NCBI GenBank assembly: GCA_001464935.1
Contig: LNEL01000060.1
Coordinates: forward strand, 179,485 to 243,484
Direction of reading: 5' to 3'
Length of the DNA: 64,000 nt
DNA from: Gammaproteobacteria bacterium Ga0077536
GTDB lineage: Bacteria > Pseudomonadota > Gammaproteobacteria > Ga0077536
Of this stretch, positions 60,548 to 64,000 are shown in pieces. Made by a program: the position numbers and the translations under genes. Under the pieces are notes generated by a model that worked only from the letters and a program-made list of their open reading frames with translations, was not told the origin of the DNA and ran no database searches. Every line of letters starts with the position of its first letter. Within the stretch, counting starts at the first letter, position 1.

Positions 60548-61525
60548 CTATTCCAGCCTGACGCGCGGGTCGGCGATGACGTAGGACAGATCCGTCAACA
60601 GCAGGCCGAGGATGTAGAGCAGCGACCCCAGGAACACCATCGTGCGCACGATCGCGAAATCCTGCGCCTGGATGGCGTCGATCGTGTAGCTGCCGAGCCC
60701 GGGAATCGCGAAGAACGCCTCGGTGATCAGCGCGCCGAGAAACAGTGACGGCAGCAGCACGACGACGCCGGTCAGAATTGGGATCAGCGCATTGCGCAGG
60801 ACGTGCGCGAACATGACGCGCGCGTCGGACAGGCCCTTGGCGCGCGCCATGCGCACGTATTCGCGGCCCATCTCCTCGAGAAACACCGTGCGATACCAGC
60901 GCACGTTCGAGCCCAGCGAAATCAGCACGCCGACGAGCACCGGCAGCGCGAGGAACCGCACCGCCGCGAGTCCGCCGTCGTAGCCCGAGATCGGCACCAG
61001 TCGCCACAGCTTCGCGATCAGGTACTGACCGCCGATGATGTAGAACAGGCCCGAGATGGACATCATGGCGACGCAGATGACTGCACTCCAGGCATCGAAG
61101 CGACTGCCGCGAAGCCACGCGAGCAGCAGCGCCCAGGCCAGCGCGACGACGAGCTGCAGCATCAGCACGGGCACCGCAATGGCGAGGCTCGGCCCCATGC
61201 GCTGTTTCAGATCGGTGCCAATGTCGCGGCCACCGTCGGACTTGCCGAAATCGAAACTGAACAGCTGCAGGGTGCTGGTGAAGAACAGCGTGTCGGTCGC
61301 CCTGGCCACGCCGCCGGCATCGGCGTGCCAGAACAGCGGCCGGTCATAGCCGCGTTCCACCTTCCATTTCTCGATCGCCGCCTGCGTCACGCGCCGATCG
61401 CCCAACTGCATGCGCGCCATGTCATCGGGCGTGTTGACGACGAAGAACAGCAGGAACGTGATGAGGTTGACGCCGAGCAGAATCGGCAGCGCATAGAGCA
61501 CGCGTCGGAGCAGGTAGGCGCTCAT
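60548..61525 (-). CDS. Peptide ABC transporter permease (DppB/YejB-like)
   Basis: A 325-residue permease with about six spans: YLLRRVLYALPILLGVNLIT at the start and EYVRMARAKGLSDARVMFAH with VLRNALIPILTG as the EAA loop. The NTPDDMARMQLGDR segment is typical of YejB-like members. The ATG at 61525 overlaps the stop of the binding protein gene as ATGA. It forms the channel with the DppC-like permease. Confidence 0.92.
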   Translation of the reverse strand: MSAYLLRRVLYALPILLGVNLITFLLFFVVNTPDDMARMQLGDRRVTQAAIEKWKVERGYDRPLFWHADAGGVARATDTLFFTSTLQLFSFDFGKSDGGRDIGTDLKQRMGPSLAIAVPVLMLQLVVALAWALLLAWLRGSRFDAWSAVICVAMMSISGLFYIIGGQYLIAKLWRLVPISGYDGGLAAVRFLALPVLVGVLISLGSNVRWYRTVFLEEMGREYVRMARAKGLSDARVMFAHVLRNALIPILTGVVVLLPSLFLGALITEAFFAIPGLGSYTIDAIQAQDFAIVRTMVFLGSLLYILGLLLTDLSYVIADPRVRLE

Positions 61526-63705
61526 GCGGCCGGCAGCCGTCGACGCTGACGCAGCACGAGCCAGACACCGACGACCACTGAACCCAGCAGCGCAGCAGCT
61601 GTCGCCAGCGGCGCCAGCGCCGGCCGGTTCCACTCGCGGCGGCGCGCCGCGCGCTGTTGCGGGTCGAGGCGGCGGTACTTCAGCGTATTGCGCGCCATCA
61701 TGTTGGCCTTGCCGTTGCGATACCACTGGTGGTGCAGCGAATACCCCTGCGGATGGATGCCCCACATCCACGGCGCGTCCTCGCGCACGATCTTCAGCAT
61801 GCGATCGATCACGGCCTGGCGCTCGGGTCCGTTCGGCAGGCTGCGCATGCGCAGGTACTCGCGATCGAAAGCCTCGTTCGCGTAGTTCGACGCGTTCTCG
61901 CCCTGGTGCAGCACTTTGCCGTGCGGCCCGTAGAGCAGGAAGAAGAAGTTTTCGGGATCCGGATAGTCCGCATTCCAGCCCCAACCGAAAATCTGGGCGT
62001 CGCCCTTGCGCACCTTGTCCTGGAACCGGTTGTAGTCGGTGGTGCGCACCACGAGCTGGATGCCGAGTTTCGCGAACTGTTTGCGGTACCAGTTGAACTG
62101 CGCCTTGACGTCCGGCCCGGACGCATAGGCGTCGAAGTACAGCGTCAGCGGCTTGCCGGTGGCGGGGTGGCGACCGTCCGGATACCCGGCGGCTTTCATC
62201 AGTTCGCGCGCGTGCGCGAGTGGCTTGCGCACGGCGCGGTCGTGCTGCCAGTCGTAGACCACCGGATTGATGCCGGGCTCGCCGGGCTTGTGACCGAAGA
62301 TCCCGGGCGGCAGCGGGCCCTGCGCCGGCACCCCGCGGCCGTTGGTGAAGATTGAGATCATCTCCTCGCTGTCGAAGGCGATCGAGATCGCCTGCCGCAG
62401 CTCACGCTGGCGCGTGTCGTACCCGCCGACCACGGGATCGAGCATGTTGAAGCCGATGTAGACGATCGTCGGTTGCGTCGCGACCGCGAGCCGGATGTCG
62501 CGTGCCTGCATCTCGGGGGTCAGCTCGGGCAGACCGTCGGGCGTGAAGCGGATGGCCTGGTCGAAGCCATCAGGGGCGATCGGCGAGATGTCGTAATAGC
62601 CCTGCAGGAATTTGCCCCATTCGGGGATGTCTTCCTTCTCGAGCATGAAGTGGATTTCGTCGATGAACGGCAGTGGCTGTCCGGCATCGGCGAGGAGCCC
62701 CGCGGCGAAGTCCGCGGGTTCGCCTTCGGCCGGATATCGCTCACCGCGAAAGTTCGGATTGCGCGCGAGCACCATGCGGCGGTTCGGGTTGTTCTCGCGC
62801 AGCAGGTAAGGGCCGGTGCCGACCGGATACCAGTCGAGCGTCAGATTGCGTTCCGCCATGCCAGGCTCGCTGTAGAAGCGCTCGGCCTCCCAGGGAATCG
62901 GTGCGAAGAACGGCATCGCAAGCCAGTAGACGAACTGCGGATAGCGTTCGGTCAGCGTGATTTCGAAGGTGTAGTCATCGATGACCCTGGCGCCGGCGAG
63001 CTCGACCTCGCGCAGGTCGAAAAACGGCGGCGCGGTCTGCACCTGCTCGCGCAGCGCGGCGGCCAGGTCATCGAGTCCCGCGATGTACTTGGCCATCAGG
63101 CTTGCGATCGGCGAATGCAGACGGGGATGGGCGAGGCGCTTGATCTGGTAGACGTAGTCGGCAGCCCGCAGTTCGCGTGTATCGACATGCGGGTAGTCGG
63201 CTGGCGCGCGCGCGTCCTCGAGGTGGACTGCGCCCGGACCGTGATAGCGATACCGTCCGTCGGGCAGTCGCGCAAAGGCCGGATGGGGCTGGAAGCGGAT
63301 GCCCGGCGCAATCGAGATGCGGTAGACGGCGCGGGCAATGTCCGAGTCGGCGGCGTCGTCGGCAAGGGGACGCCCGGCGGCATCGAAATAGCGGGCGACC
63401 GGGACGGCAGTGGCCGTCAGCGGCACGAGCGCATAGGGCCGCTGCAGGAAATGGTACTGCACGAGGGGCTCGTAGATCTGACTCGTGAACAGCGCTTCGT
63501 TCTCGCTGTACGAGGACACCGGGTCCAGATGCTTCGGACGCTCCTGGAACGTGGTGTAGAGAATCGCCGCTTCGCGCTCGGTCGGCGGATACGGATTGTT
63601 CCAGGGCTCACCATCGCAGGCCGCGATGCCGGCGCAGGCGACGAACAACAGCGCCGCGCGCCGCGCCCGCGCAAGCATCGAACGGTGCCCGGTCGGTCTG
63701 TGCAT
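61522..63705 (-). CDS. Peptide ABC substrate-binding lipoprotein (YejA/OppA-like) with C-terminal span
   Basis: A 727-residue family 5 extracellular solute-binding protein. The start (63705, CGGAG upstream) gives a signal with lipobox GIAAC (about C41 of the longest frame), so it is a lipoprotein. SBP_bac_5 blocks follow: RPKHLDPVSSYSENEALFTS, SQIYEPLVQYHF, YWLAMPFFAPIP, GTGPYLLRENNPN, IFGWGWNADYPDPENFFFLL. Unusually, the C-terminus carries another span (LATAAALLGSVVVGVWLVL) and an RQRRR cluster, so it is held at both ends. It is the first gene of the operon, divergent from fabI. Confidence 0.88.
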   Translation of the reverse strand: MHRPTGHRSMLARARRAALLFVACAGIAACDGEPWNNPYPPTEREAAILYTTFQERPKHLDPVSSYSENEALFTSQIYEPLVQYHFLQRPYALVPLTATAVPVARYFDAAGRPLADDAADSDIARAVYRISIAPGIRFQPHPAFARLPDGRYRYHGPGAVHLEDARAPADYPHVDTRELRAADYVYQIKRLAHPRLHSPIASLMAKYIAGLDDLAAALREQVQTAPPFFDLREVELAGARVIDDYTFEITLTERYPQFVYWLAMPFFAPIPWEAERFYSEPGMAERNLTLDWYPVGTGPYLLRENNPNRRMVLARNPNFRGERYPAEGEPADFAAGLLADAGQPLPFIDEIHFMLEKEDIPEWGKFLQGYYDISPIAPDGFDQAIRFTPDGLPELTPEMQARDIRLAVATQPTIVYIGFNMLDPVVGGYDTRQRELRQAISIAFDSEEMISIFTNGRGVPAQGPLPPGIFGHKPGEPGINPVVYDWQHDRAVRKPLAHARELMKAAGYPDGRHPATGKPLTLYFDAYASGPDVKAQFNWYRKQFAKLGIQLVVRTTDYNRFQDKVRKGDAQIFGWGWNADYPDPENFFFLLYGPHGKVLHQGENASNYANEAFDREYLRMRSLPNGPERQAVIDRMLKIVREDAPWMWGIHPQGYSLHHQWYRNGKANMMARNTLKYRRLDPQQRAARRREWNRPALAPLATAAALLGSVVVGVWLVLRQRRRLPAA

Positions 63706-63797
63706 CGGCTCCGAGGTCAGGGTTATAAAGACGGTGTCGACACTGTACACTTCCCCGCCATCACGGTGCCAATCAGCGGGCCGGGGGAGACAACATC

Positions 63798-64000
63798 ATG
63801 GGAATTCTCGAGGGCAAAAAAGCCCTGATCGTTGGCGTGGCGAGCAACCGCTCCATCGCCTGGGGCATCGCGCAGGCCATGCGTCGTGAAGGCGCCGAGC
63901 TTGCATTCACCTATCAGAACGAGCGCCTGCGCTCGCGCGTCGAAGACTTTGCCGCCGAGTGTGGTTCCGAAATCACCCTGCCCTGCGAAGTGCAGAGTGA
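63798..64000 (+). CDS. fabI: Enoyl-ACP reductase FabI, 5' part
   Basis: The first 67 codons of FabI are in the window; the rest lies beyond it. The start (after GGGGGAGACAACATC) reads [20 protein letters not shown], with the [16 protein letters not shown]-binding signature of the divergent SDR family used for the last step of fatty acid elongation. FabI reduces trans-2-enoyl-ACP with NADH. It is the target of triclosan in related enzymes. Assignment is secure from the N-terminus alone. Confidence 0.95.
   Translation, partial: MGILEGKKALIVGVASNRSIAWGIAQAMRREGAELAFTYQNERLRSRVEDFAAECGSEITLPCEVQS

Noticed and set aside
63720..63752. TTATAA and TACACT as a fabI promoter
   Set aside because: Spacing is 17 bases but both hexamers match the consensus poorly, so I did not list it as a feature.
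1..64000. CRISPR arrays, tRNA or rRNA genes, insertion sequences
   Set aside because: No regularly spaced direct repeats, cloverleaf-like segments, rRNA-like sequence or transposase motifs were seen on reading.

Overview
The window is GC-rich DNA with densely packed genes, from what looks like a heterotrophic, Gram-negative gammaproteobacterium. HtpX closely follows the enterobacterial HtpX pattern. FabI, a TonB-dependent receptor, a Yej/Dpp-type peptide ABC system and several exported proteins with VPxP/PEP-CTERM-like C-terminal sorting tails fit that reading. The lineage is inferred from gene content only. I found no rRNA, tRNA, CRISPR array, insertion sequence or phage gene.

Layout. 1-4631: 3' part of an acyl-CoA synthetase, an SRPBCC protein, a SnoaL-like protein, a D-aminoacylase-type amidohydrolase and a small exported protein. 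4777-11735: a minus-strand, translationally coupled operon for inorganic carbon uptake (SulP anion transporter, DabA, DabB and an extra NuoM-like membrane subunit). 11880-22814: a DsbA-like protein, a second D-aminoacylase-type gene with a +1 frameshift, then a co-directional catabolic set (Baeyer-Villiger monooxygenase, epoxide-hydrolase-like protein, amidase, hydantoinase B and A). 23232-27778: a c-di-GMP phosphodiesterase-type sensor coupled to a LysM-FecR protein. 28081-36362: HtpX, two methyltransferases, ornithine decarboxylase divergent from an amino-acid permease, secreted proteins, and a scar where two truncated genes abut. 36508-47235: a second flavin monooxygenase, a sugar dehydrogenase broken by an in-frame amber codon, a PstS-like secreted protein, exported sorting-tail proteins, and a TonB receptor flanked by two homologous exported proteins. 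47382-52828: SDR, DUF3047 protein, exported protein, anti-sigma-like protein, ECF sigma factor, MATE transporter. 53181-57211: an ABC importer operon with a Rieske oxygenase embedded. 57455-63705: a peptide-type ABC operon. 63798 to the end: 5' part of fabI.

How it works together. The catabolic modules suggest uptake and oxidation of cyclic ketones, lactams or hydantoin-like compounds and acyl-D-amino acids. The DAB/SulP operon would supply bicarbonate for carboxylation reactions; no carbon-fixation genes are visible. The most system-like novelties are the four-gene SulP-DAB operon, the receptor flanked by two exported paralogues with different C-terminal anchors, and the ABC-Rieske operon. 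Three loci show gene decay: the frameshift near 13,540, the amber codon at 38,487 and the double truncation near 31,480.
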